Shown piece after piece: positions 56,600 to 64,000 of a stretch of DNA of 64,000 nt. Made by a program: the position numbers and the translations under genes. The DNA comes from Alkalihalobacillus sp. TS-13. Lineage in GTDB: Bacteria; Bacillota; Bacilli; Bacillales; Fictibacillaceae. Location of the stretch: assembly GCF_019720915.1 (NCBI RefSeq), contig NZ_JAHKSI010000001.1, positions 1,984,001 to 2,048,000 on the forward strand. The letters run 5' to 3'. A model generated the notes under the pieces. It saw nothing but the letters and a program-made list of their open reading frames with translations, was not told where the DNA came from and ran no database searches. Numbering within the stretch: position 1 is the first letter of the stretch; the number at the start of each line of letters is the position of its first letter.

Positions 56600-57703
56600 C
56601 TAACGTGCTGAAACTGGTATATATAAAATTTGTCCTTCTTCAATCTCTTCACTCTCTAGGCGGTTGACTCGCATCAGCTGACTAGGCGGTACATCATATC
56701 TGCCAGCAATCGAATCTAAGGAGTCACCTGCTTGGATGATACACATCTTCATCTTTGTGAGCTCTTCGTCATCCCTTGTAAGCATCTTTGTTAAATAAAG
56801 TGCATTTTCTTCACGCGGCGGACGGCTGGATGACGTCTCCTCTACCTCTTGCTCTTCATATACCTCTTCGGCCTCTTCCTCATAATAATACTCTTCGTCC
56901 GCTTCTTCATACTCATATTGTTCAGGACGATAGGTTTCTTCTTCCTCGTATTCGATTTCAAAGCTCGAAGAATCTGAATCATCCAGATCACTGTCATATT
57001 CATATGATGCTGAACGGTCATAATGCTCTTCTGCCCTGCTCATAAATTCAACTTGAGGCTCTCTTCTCACAGCTTGATATTCTGTTTCAACATTTTCATC
57101 TTCTTCACTTTGCGGTGATCGCCGTGATTCGAATTCCAGGATAGGGAATGGATTCGATCCACCTTCATACAATTCATCATCGTCATCATCTTCTTCACGA
57201 GGCTCATAAACTTCATTTTCATATACTGACTCTTGATGTTCAAAATCTTCAGCAGCATATCCCTGGTTCTCATAAACACCAGTCACACTGACAGCTGCAG
57301 AAACCTCAATACAAGAAGGTGTCGGCATGTCATAATCGAAGTTATCAACCGTCACATAGAGTTCATCCTTATCATGAACTCGATTTTTCGGGAGGGTGAT
57401 ATCAACTGGGAAACGGTGATCCAACTTCACTACATCATCCGATACTTCATTCAATTGGGAAAACGAGCGATATCCAAGAAAGTTTGAGTCTTCTGTAGAT
57501 GGTTCTTCCTCATCTTGGTCTGCACATCTGTATTCACCTGTCAAACAGAGAAACCCTTTAATACAAATTTGATCATCCACTTCTTCGATCGTCACGTCCG
57601 GATCCAAGGCTACTCTGTAAAGTTCCTCAACCTCCTGTCCCTTATTGAGCCATACGGATTCTTCTATTGAAAACTGTAACTTAGACTGATTACGCTCTGT
57701 CAA
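56600..57703 (-). CDS. spoVID: Stage VI-type coat morphogenetic protein SpoVID
   Basis: 367 residues from a TTG start (SD GGGGGAG). The N-terminal SPOCS-like domain (about 6-130; LQFSIEESVWLNKGQEVEEL) is followed by a very acidic, Tyr-rich low-complexity region (about 150-310; EEEETYRPEQYEYEEADEE). A C-terminal LysM domain (CIIQAGDSLDSIAGRYDVPPSQ) ends the chain. It attaches the coat to SpoIVA and recruits SafA, which is also encoded in this window. First gene before the YsxE-like gene and ysxE. Confidence 0.92.
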   Translation of the reverse strand: MTERNQSKLQFSIEESVWLNKGQEVEELYRVALDPDVTIEEVDDQICIKGFLCLTGEYRCADQDEEEPSTEDSNFLGYRSFSQLNEVSDDVVKLDHRFPVDITLPKNRVHDKDELYVTVDNFDYDMPTPSCIEVSAAVSVTGVYENQGYAAEDFEHQESVYENEVYEPREEDDDDDELYEGGSNPFPILEFESRRSPQSEEDENVETEYQAVRREPQVEFMSRAEEHYDRSASYEYDSDLDDSDSSSFEIEYEEEETYRPEQYEYEEADEEYYYEEEAEEVYEEQEVEETSSSRPPREENALYLTKMLTRDDEELTKMKMCIIQAGDSLDSIAGRYDVPPSQLMRVNRLESEEIEEGQILYIPVSAR

Positions 57704-57745
57704 AGCAAGCTCCCCCTCTCAACACAATTATTCCTGTACAATACA

Positions 57746-57773
57746 GATGTATGTCTGAGTCGTGATTTTATAC
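57746..57773 (-). promoter_or_regulatory. Candidate sigmaE promoter of spoVID
   Basis: Minus strand: -35 GTATAAA, 13-base spacer, -10 CATACATC, about 40 bases upstream of the TTG start. Similar to the sigmaE consensus. spoVID is sigmaE-dependent in B. subtilis. Confidence 0.6.
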
Positions 57774-57967
57774 CTAAAAATGACATTGTTAATGACTGTT
57801 TCGAAAGATTGTCCATTTTTGGAATACTAACTTTTAAATAAGGATATTTTCGTTTATTTCCAATTATATGTATCAATAGAAACATGCCAAAGCCTAGCTT
57901 TAGGTGGATAGCTGAACCTTAGTTGCACTTTCGACTGAGCATCATCTGGACCTGTCTTGGATATAAG

Positions 57968-58085
57968 AGAAAAGGGTGTCCAATAAGTGGCCCGAGTCTA
58001 TAACATTTTAAGAAAAAGCGTGTTTTGAAGACAAAATGAGGTGTTGAAGGTTTCTGACATTTTCCTTTTTAGGCACCCTCTTTTA
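57968..58085. repeat. Terminal-inverted-repeat element, family 5, second copy
   Basis: Bounded by AAAAGGGTGTCC and AGGCACCCTCTTTT. Interior segments (ACATTTTAAGAAAAA, GTTTTGAAGACAAAAT, GTGTTGAAGGTTTCTGAC) match 47445-47571. It lies between spoVID and hemL in a gap (57704-58411) that otherwise holds the sigmaE promoter, a family 2 palindrome and the hemL terminator. Confidence 0.75.
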
Positions 58086-58108
58086 TTAAATCTGATATGG
58101 TCGCCACT

Positions 58109-58294
58109 TTAACGGACACAGGAGACCTTATTCAGGAGAAAACAAGGTAATTTCGCAATTTAGCGGACAGGAGAGACGTTATTTTGCCAATACAGTATGT
58201 TTTTTCAGCTGAATCAGGTAAATAAGGGCTCTGGTGTCCGTTACGTCCTTGAAATGTGGGATAAGACCACAAATATGTGCTCTGGTGTCCGTTA
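58109..58294. repeat. Four-armed GGACA palindromic repeat (family 2), second copy
   Basis: Two direct units (TTAACGGACACAGGAGACC, TTTAGCGGACAGGAGAGAC), then two inverted units (AAGGGCTCTGGTGTCCGTTA, TGTGCTCTGGTGTCCGTTAG). Same architecture as 36721-36907. Confidence 0.8.
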
Positions 58295-58344
58295 GATGTT
58301 CGTTTCAATGTTTCTCCCAAATCGCAGCCTATTTTTCTTATGTT

Positions 58345-58386
58345 TTAAAAAAAGCAGGCAGGATATTTACGATATCCTGCCTGCTG
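58345..58386 (-). terminator. hemL terminator, end of the hem operon
   Basis: AGCAGGCAGGATAT / ATATCCTGCCTGCT 14-bp stem followed by TTTTTTT on the minus strand, 26 bases after the hemL stop. Confidence 0.95.
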
Positions 58387-58411
58387 TATTTGAATGCTTT
58401 AATATTGGAGA

Positions 58412-59719
58412 TTACTTTTGTAGAAATTCCGCTACTTCTTTGAAGGCGTTGTCGCTTGCTTCAATTGTCTTTTCAATATCCTCATCTGAGTGTTTCGTAG
58501 ATAAGAATAATCCTTCATATTGTGATGGCGGAATAGAGATGCCTTGATTGATCATTGCCTTGAAGTACACTGTGAATGCATCAAGATTTGAAGAGCTTGC
58601 TGTTTCATAGTTGATGACTTCATTGTCAGTGAAGAACAGCCCGATCATCGAACCCGCACGGTTGATGTGATGCGGAATCCCGTGTTTTTCAGCAGCTTCT
58701 GAAAGACCCTTCTCCAATCGGTCTGCTTTTTTACCGAATTCTGCATAAGACTCTTCTGTCAGTTGACGCAGCGTTTGATAGCCAGCCGTCATCGCCAATG
58801 GATTTCCGGATAGCGTACCAGCTTGATAGATTGGTCCGCTCGGTGCGATTCGATCCATGATTTCTTTTTTACCGCCATATGCTCCAACAGGCAGGCCGCC
58901 TCCGATTACTTTTCCGAGACAAGTCAAGTCAGGTGTCACTCCGAAATGGCCTTGTGCACATTGGTATCCGACGCGGAATCCAGTCATTACTTCATCAAAA
59001 ATCAGTAATGTACCGTGGTTTTCTGTGATCTCACGTAAGAATTCCAGGAATCCATCCTTTGGAGGGACGACACCCATGTTACCTGCAACTGGCTCTACGA
59101 TGACACCCGCAATATCCTTACCGTATTGCTCAAATGCGTATTGCACACTTTCCTGGTCATTGTATGGAACCGTAATCGTGTTCTGCGCAATTGATTCAGG
59201 AACTCCTGGACTATCTGGCAATCCGAGTGTTGCAACCCCAGATCCGGCCTTGATAAGGAGTGAATCCCCATGGCCATGGTAACAACCTTCAAATTTCAGG
59301 ATCTTGTTACGGCTTGTATACCCTCTCGCAAGACGGAGAGCACTCATTGTAGCTTCCGTTCCTGAGTTCACCATTCTCACAACTTCAATTGATGGTACAC
59401 GTTCAATCACTAATTCTGCAAGCTTTGTCTCCATTTCATGTGGAGCACCGAAACTTGTCCCTGCTTCAGTCGCTTTTTTCAATGCTTCAACAACATGATC
59501 ATCTGCATGGCCAAGGATTAGAGGTCCCCAGCTCAACACATAATCGATGTATTCATTATTATCCAGGTCATAGATTTTAGAACCTTTCCCGCGTTTCATA
59601 TAAATCGGATCCATATCTACAGATTTGAAGGCACGGACGGGACTGTTGACGCCTCCGGGCATAAGTGGTGTCGCTTTAGAAAATGCTTGCTTTGATTTTT
59701 CGAATGTACGATTATTCAT
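58412..59719 (-). CDS. hemL: Glutamate-1-semialdehyde 2,1-aminomutase
   Basis: PLP enzyme that makes 5-aminolevulinate from glutamate-1-semialdehyde. 435 residues: [10 protein letters not shown] near the start, [15 protein letters not shown] near 122, and the PLP lysine in [16 protein letters not shown] near 268. Last gene of the hem operon. Confidence 0.97.
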   Translation of the reverse strand: MNNRTFEKSKQAFSKATPLMPGGVNSPVRAFKSVDMDPIYMKRGKGSKIYDLDNNEYIDYVLSWGPLILGHADDHVVEALKKATEAGTSFGAPHEMETKLAELVIERVPSIEVVRMVNSGTEATMSALRLARGYTSRNKILKFEGCYHGHGDSLLIKAGSGVATLGLPDSPGVPESIAQNTITVPYNDQESVQYAFEQYGKDIAGVIVEPVAGNMGVVPPKDGFLEFLREITENHGTLLIFDEVMTGFRVGYQCAQGHFGVTPDLTCLGKVIGGGLPVGAYGGKKEIMDRIAPSGPIYQAGTLSGNPLAMTAGYQTLRQLTEESYAEFGKKADRLEKGLSEAAEKHGIPHHINRAGSMIGLFFTDNEVINYETASSSNLDAFTVYFKAMINQGISIPPSQYEGLFLSTKHSDEDIEKTIEASDNAFKEVAEFLQK

Positions 59720-59739
59720 CTTAACACCCTTTCTATCGA

Positions 59740-60717
59740 TTATCTTTCATCAATATAGCGTGATGCATCCTTTGCAAAGTATGTGATGATCAAGTCTGCT
59801 CCTGCGCGTTTCATACCAGTAAGTTTCTCAAGAACAACTTCCTTTTCGTCGATCCAGCCATTTTGTGATGCTGCTTTGATCATCGAATACTCACCACTTA
59901 CATTATAGGCGACGAGTGGCAATGGAAAACGGTCCTTGATCTCTCTTAAAATATCAAGATAAGCAAGTGCCGGCTTGACCATCAGGAAGTCTGCTCCCTC
60001 CTCATAATCCGATTGGGCCTCACGGATCGCTTCAAGGCGATTCGATGGGTCCATCTGATACGTCTTCCGGTCACCGAACTGCGGTGAACTATGAGCAGCA
60101 TCACGGAATGGCCCATAAAAAGCAGAAGCATATTTGACTGCGTAGGACATGATCGGAATATCCTCAAAGCCAGCTTCATCAAGTCCTGCACGAATCGCTG
60201 CTACGAATCCGTCCATCATATTGGATGGCGCAATGATGTCTGCTCCAGCTTTTGCTTGGGAAATCGCTGTCTGCGCCAACAATTCAAGTGACTGATCATT
60301 CAAAACATCCCCATCATGGATGACCCCACAGTGGCCGTGGTCTGTGTACTGACAGAGGCATGTGTCCGCAATCACCGTCAATGAAGGATAGTTTTCTTTG
60401 ATGAAGGTAATGGAACGTTGAACAATTCCATTTTCCTCATAAGCAGATGTACCACGCTCATCTTTATGTTGTGGAACTCCAAAAACAATGACAGATTGAA
60501 GTCCGAGCCCCGTAATCTCATCAAGCTCTTCTTGTAAGCGGTCCAAAGAATAATGGAACACGCCTGGCATCGAGCTGACCTCTTCCTTAACATCCTCACC
60601 TTCTACAATAAAGAGTGGGTAACTCAAATCTTCTTTTCGTAAAAATGTTTCACGTACTAATGAACGCATACTACCGTTTCTTCTTAATCGTCGATGTCGT
60701 TGGAATACATTGTTCAT
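59740..60717 (-). CDS. hemB: Delta-aminolevulinic acid dehydratase (porphobilinogen synthase)
   Basis: Joins two 5-aminolevulinates to porphobilinogen. 325 residues. Zn-binding cysteines in [15 protein letters not shown] near 118-132, Schiff-base lysines in [13 protein letters not shown] and [22 protein letters not shown] family 1 repeat separates it from hemD. Confidence 0.98.
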   Translation of the reverse strand: MNNVFQRHRRLRRNGSMRSLVRETFLRKEDLSYPLFIVEGEDVKEEVSSMPGVFHYSLDRLQEELDEITGLGLQSVIVFGVPQHKDERGTSAYEENGIVQRSITFIKENYPSLTVIADTCLCQYTDHGHCGVIHDGDVLNDQSLELLAQTAISQAKAGADIIAPSNMMDGFVAAIRAGLDEAGFEDIPIMSYAVKYASAFYGPFRDAAHSSPQFGDRKTYQMDPSNRLEAIREAQSDYEEGADFLMVKPALAYLDILREIKDRFPLPLVAYNVSGEYSMIKAASQNGWIDEKEVVLEKLTGMKRAGADLIITYFAKDASRYIDER

Positions 60718-60768
60718 CGTCGTTCCTCCTTTTCTATATTGCTTTGATATACTCTATTGTTCATTTTT

Positions 60769-61138
60769 GCGAAATTCACTCCCTTTCGGCGGGCGTAAGA
60801 AAAGCGGAAGCGCCCCGATTAGTCACGAAGGTCACTGGAAAACGGACGAGGAGGCTGTCGCCGCGGCAGGAAGGTTGAAGTGATCCAAGTGACTGGTCGC
60901 TGAGCTAGACATCACTTCCTGCATTTACCTACTTCCGCAAGCCTCCTCACTTGCACAGGGTCTCAACACAAAAATGAAATCATTTTCTTGTCTGCGATGA
61001 AAATTCTTAGAAGCTTTCCTTCTACTGACTTCGACGTTCACCAGACAACATGGTGGTTTTTAGTCGAAGATCCTTTTAAAAATAGTGGGGTCTTTCCTGG
61101 CTCGCTATTCCCGCAGGAGTGTCGCAAATTTCGCTTCA
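60769..61138 (+). repeat. Family 1 dispersed repeat, full copy inside the hem operon
   Basis: 370 bp, the best-preserved copy. Left end GCGAAATTCACTCCCTTTC. Core CCAAGTGACTGGTCGCTGAG is flanked by GAAGTGAT/ATCACTTC inverted arms. A later CTTCGAC...GTCGAAG hairpin has CACCA/TGGTG inside. The right end is CCCGCAGGAGTGTCGCAAATTTCG. It lies between hemD and hemB, so it is probably transcribed on its minus strand with the operon. Confidence 0.88.
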
Positions 61139-61165
61139 ATCAAACTTACTTAGAAATCATCAGTA

Positions 61166-61954
61166 TTATTTAATAAAGCCTTCTAAATAAGACTCGATCG
61201 ATGCAATCAAGCCTTCCGTCGTATATTCTTCTGCAACGATATCTGCAGTTACTCCATATTCTTCAAGTGCTTCGGCCGTTATCGGGCCGATACACGCACA
61301 TATCCTATCTTTCAATGTTTCATCCGCTCCTGATAATTGAAAGAAGAAATGAACAGTGGATGGGCTCGTGAACGTAAGAATATCAACATCTTTATCTTTC
61401 AATGCTTGTTGTAACGCTTCTTTATTGGCATCATTAGGAACTGTCTCATAGGTGATGACAGGTTCAACCTCTAACCCCCCGGATTCAGTCAATTCATCAA
61501 CGATAGTACTTCGTGCCAAGTTTCCATGTGGAAACAAAATACGCTCACCATTGTCAGTTTGATGGGTGAATTCTTTCGTAAATTGTTCCGCTACGAATCT
61601 TGAAGGCATAAAGTCGACTTTCATACCGCTTTTTTCTAGAAGTTCTAAAGTCTTCTTTCCAATCGCTGCAATCTTCACTGATTTAAGAAGCTCAATCGAA
61701 TAGCCTTCTTCCTGTAACTGTCTGAGAAAATAACGGACCGTGTTTTGGCTTGTAAAAACGATCCACTGGAAATGTTCTATCTCGTGGATCGCTCTTTTTA
61801 ATGCTTTATTGTCTCCGGCTGATTGAAAAGAAAGAAGAGGAATCACAACAGCTTCCCCTCCCCTTTGCTCAATTGAATGGACAAGCGGAAGAGCCTGTTC
61901 TTCAGATCTTGTTATTAAAATTTTGTGACCTGAAAACGGCAGACCCTTATCCAT
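61166..61954 (-). CDS. hemD: Uroporphyrinogen-III synthase
   Basis: Closes and inverts ring D to give uroporphyrinogen III. 262 residues of the poorly conserved HemD family. Typical pieces are FTSQNTVRYFL near residue 85, VAAIGKKTLELL and TFTSPSTVHFFF near 190. The ATG overlaps the hemC stop by one base (TAATG). Confidence 0.93.
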   Translation of the reverse strand: MDKGLPFSGHKILITRSEEQALPLVHSIEQRGGEAVVIPLLSFQSAGDNKALKRAIHEIEHFQWIVFTSQNTVRYFLRQLQEEGYSIELLKSVKIAAIGKKTLELLEKSGMKVDFMPSRFVAEQFTKEFTHQTDNGERILFPHGNLARSTIVDELTESGGLEVEPVITYETVPNDANKEALQQALKDKDVDILTFTSPSTVHFFFQLSGADETLKDRICACIGPITAEALEEYGVTADIVAEEYTTEGLIASIESYLEGFIK

Positions 61955-62889
61955 TACTGATCAAGCTCCTTTTTAACCCGATCTAAAATATCTTTTGCAC
62001 CACGCTCACCTAGTCTCTTAGCCAATTCGACTCCGATTTTTTCTGGGTCAGTGCCTTGGATTGTATCTTTGATGATGGTCTTTCCATCTGGAGTCGAAAC
62101 AAATCCTGTAAGAGTGATCGTTCTCCTGTCACCATCAAGCTCCGCGAGTCCTCCGATCGGTACCTGACACCCGCCTTCAAGGGTACGTAAGAACGCTCTT
62201 TCAGCCCGCACGGTATCGAACGTATCCGGACAATTGATTTTTTCCAACCAACCCTTCAGCTCCTGATCACTTTCTCGGCATTCAATCGCAAGCGATCCTT
62301 GTCCCACTGCTGGAATACAAACGTCCTTCTCCAAGTATTGACTGATGACATCATCAGACCATCCCATACGTTTCAATCCAGCCGCTGCTAAAACAATGGC
62401 GTTGTAGTCTTCATTTTCTAGTTTCGCAAGTCTTGTATCAATATTCCCACGTATCCATTTTATAGAGAGATCCGGTCGTTTCGCAAGCAATTGTGCTCCT
62501 CTTCTCAAGCTGCTCGTCCCGATCACCGAACCCTCAGGTAATTCTTCAAATGGCGTATGATTTTCAGAAATAAGCGCATCGCGATAATCTTCACGAGGCG
62601 GGGTGCAGGAAAGTTCAAGTCCTTCAGGAAGAACAGACGGCATATCCTTCATACTATGGACAGCAAAGTCGATTTCCTTATCAATCATAGCCTGTTCAAT
62701 TTCTTTAACAAAGAGACCTTTCCCTCCCACTTTTGAAAGGGTCACGTTCAAGATTTGATCTCCCTTTGTTACAATCTCTTTGATTTCGAACTCGAATGGT
62801 GCTCCAGCTTTCTTCAATTGATCGATCACCCAACGTGTTTGGGTAAGAGCCAGTTTACTCCTTCGAGAACCGATGACAATCTTACGCAT
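61954..62889 (-). CDS. hemC: Hydroxymethylbilane synthase (porphobilinogen deaminase)
   Basis: Polymerises four porphobilinogens. 311 residues: N-terminus [18 protein letters not shown], active-site Asp in [11 protein letters not shown] near 80, substrate arginines in [12 protein letters not shown], and the dipyrromethane-cofactor Cys in [11 protein letters not shown] near 241. Part of hemAXCDBL. Confidence 0.98.
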   Translation of the reverse strand: MRKIVIGSRRSKLALTQTRWVIDQLKKAGAPFEFEIKEIVTKGDQILNVTLSKVGGKGLFVKEIEQAMIDKEIDFAVHSMKDMPSVLPEGLELSCTPPREDYRDALISENHTPFEELPEGSVIGTSSLRRGAQLLAKRPDLSIKWIRGNIDTRLAKLENEDYNAIVLAAAGLKRMGWSDDVISQYLEKDVCIPAVGQGSLAIECRESDQELKGWLEKINCPDTFDTVRAERAFLRTLEGGCQVPIGGLAELDGDRRTITLTGFVSTPDGKTIIKDTIQGTDPEKIGVELAKRLGERGAKDILDRVKKELDQ

Positions 62890-62923
62890 AATTGACCTCC
62901 AGACCTAAATTCAAAATTTCACA

Positions 62924-62982
62924 GTGCCAGGCACGACAATTTAGCCCTCGTGCCCCAAGAGTTCCAGAAAAGTGCCTGGCAC
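62924..62982. repeat. GTGCCAGGCAC / GTGCCTGGCAC inverted repeat
   Basis: Perfect 11-bp inverted repeat (62924-62934 and 62972-62982) with 37 bases between, inside the hemX-hemC gap. Each arm is itself nearly palindromic. No T-run, so not a standard terminator. Similar short repeats are widespread in Bacillaceae intergenic regions. Confidence 0.7.
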
Positions 62983-63022
62983 CCTTGCTGTTTATCATTC
63001 GTTAATTCACTCGTTAATTGCG

Positions 63023-63850
63023 CTAATACCACAAATGAAATTCCGTTAAAGTAGCCGCTAAAAAGTAGTTGATCAGGATGACGAGAAGCCCTGCTACATT
63101 CCAGTAAGCTAGCTGACGGCCAAATGATCCTCTGCCTACCTTCAAATACAAGTAGACTCCATACACGGATAAGACGATGAACGAGCTGATCACTTTTGCG
63201 TCTGTGAAAATTGCCTGCGTCTCGTACACTTTATACCCATAAATCAGCCCTAATATCAGGCTTAGGAACAGGATCGGGACCCCAACCATATTCAGTATGA
63301 AAGGAAGTGTTTCCAACCGTGTAAGGCTTTCAAAGCGCCACAATCGTTTCCCTACTTTTTTCTGTTTCAGCATATTGTATTGTACAAGATACATAATCGA
63401 TAGAATGCTTGAAACCGTAAAAGCTCCATAAGCAATGAATGCCATCGTAATATGTATGATTGCCAACTCGTTGATCAGTTGATCGGAAAATGCTTCTGAA
63501 ACTTGATTATTTGGAGCAAACCAACTGACTGCCATTAGTATGAAACCGATGATATTCGTAAAAAACACAAAGAAATGCACACGGAAAAACCAGTTGATCA
63601 ACAAGGAAAGAGTGACGATCACCCATGAATAAAAAAATAACCCTTCCGTAGGTGTGAGTATCGGAAAACGGTTTGCTTCAAAAATCCGTAATATTAAAAC
63701 AAATGATTGCAATACCCAGACAATAGAAAGCAACCAGAAGGCAATTCTGTTCGCCTTCCGGTTGTTTTGTAAGAAATCCATGAAATATCCAAGTACGCTG
63801 AGTGCGTATAAAATAATTGTAATATCGTAAATCCACCTGATACTACTCAC
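63023..63850 (-). CDS. hemX: HemX, cytochrome c assembly-type membrane protein
   Basis: 275 residues, eight TMs, in the CcsA/HemX family. It contains the WxWxx-like VSWFAPNN segment and several conserved His (AIIHITMAFIAYGAF). In B. subtilis HemX affects the level of HemA protein. GTG start with GGAGAGGAG upstream. 26 bases after the hemA stop. Confidence 0.92.
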   Translation of the reverse strand: MSSIRWIYDITIILYALSVLGYFMDFLQNNRKANRIAFWLLSIVWVLQSFVLILRIFEANRFPILTPTEGLFFYSWVIVTLSLLINWFFRVHFFVFFTNIIGFILMAVSWFAPNNQVSEAFSDQLINELAIIHITMAFIAYGAFTVSSILSIMYLVQYNMLKQKKVGKRLWRFESLTRLETLPFILNMVGVPILFLSLILGLIYGYKVYETQAIFTDAKVISSFIVLSVYGVYLYLKVGRGSFGRQLAYWNVAGLLVILINYFLAATLTEFHLWY

Positions 63851-63876
63851 GATACAACTCCTCTCCTGGGAGCAAG

Positions 63877-64000
63877 CTAATTCGCCGCTGGGTTTGAGAC
63901 ATTTTGAAACGATTTCTCCGATCCTACCTCAGTCGACTTTTGTTCGCGAGCAAGACGCTCCTCTTTTAGTACATTTTCCAACTCTTCTTCAATTCCAAAT
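63877..64000 (-). CDS. hemA: Glutamyl-tRNA reductase, C-terminal end (runs off the right edge)
   Basis: Only the last 40 residues are visible (FGIEEELENVLKEERLAREQ ...), ending in TAG. Helical, charged and consistent with the end of the HemA dimerisation domain. The assignment rests mainly on the conserved hemA-hemX-hemC order. Confidence 0.75.
   Translation of the reverse strand, partial: FGIEEELENVLKEERLAREQKSTEVGSEKSFQNVSNPAAN

Noticed and set aside
60988-61173. Plus-strand ORF of 61 codons between hemD and hemB
   Set aside because: It lies in a family 1 repeat, has no SD and is not shared by other copies.

Overview
The window is a chromosomal segment of a spore-forming member of the Bacillaceae (Firmicutes). 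The evidence is a dense block of genes in the Bacillus subtilis ruv-spo0B-minCD-mreBCD-valS-hem order. It includes Bacillus-only sporulation genes (spoVB, bofC, safA, coxA, spo0B, spoIVFA/FB, spoIIB, spoVID, ysxE), a fused SecDF and a T-box upstream of valS. Species cannot be named from the sequence alone. Nearly all genes lie on the minus strand. No tRNA, rRNA, insertion sequence, prophage or CRISPR array was seen.

Layout. 1-9.5 kb: relA (partial), apt, recJ, yrvD-like, a CDF transporter, secDF, comN and a small export protein. 9.6-14 kb: spoVB (+), a DUF421 protein, an ArsB/NhaD-family transporter and a TIGR04086 protein. 14-20 kb: yajC-tgt-queA-DUF2905-ruvB-ruvA (tRNA queuosine and Holliday junction genes), bofC and yebC. 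20.5-26.7 kb: coxA and safA (spore coat), niaR, pheB, obg, spo0B, rpmA. 26.7-36.4 kb: prp, rplU behind a duplicated leader RNA, an RNase E/G gene, spoIVFB/FA, minDC, mreDCB, radC, maf. 36.9-49.3 kb: spoIIB followed by a full type IV pilus locus: pilO, pilN, pilM, prepilin peptidase, major pilin, pilC, pilT, pilB, two plus-strand prepilins, a pilin-like protein with a beta-helix-like tail, and a diguanylate cyclase. 49.4-54.6 kb: folC, valS, and the valS T-box leader with a repeat inserted between the T-box and the gene. 54.6-57.7 kb: ysxE, a ysxE paralogue and spoVID. 58.4-64 kb: hemL-hemB-hemD-hemC-hemX-hemA (partial), the tetrapyrrole pathway from glutamyl-tRNA to uroporphyrinogen III.

The most unusual content is non-coding. 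(1) A dispersed, hairpin-rich repeat of about 370 bp occurs in three near-full copies and six shortened or remnant copies, some of them inside operons and one inside the valS leader RNA. (2) Two other intergenic families are present: four-armed GGACA palindromes, and about 120-bp elements with terminal inverted repeats that end in terminators. (3) Two tandem copies of an RNA leader motif, exactly 124 nt apart and with compensating base changes, lie ahead of rplU.

Among the proteins, three things stand out. The pilus locus has a retraction ATPase, a PilB with an N-terminal MshEN-like domain and a neighbouring diguanylate cyclase, which suggests c-di-GMP control of pili. The spore coat protein SafA carries two kinds of tandem repeat. 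A second, highly diverged kinase-fold protein lies between spoVID and ysxE.
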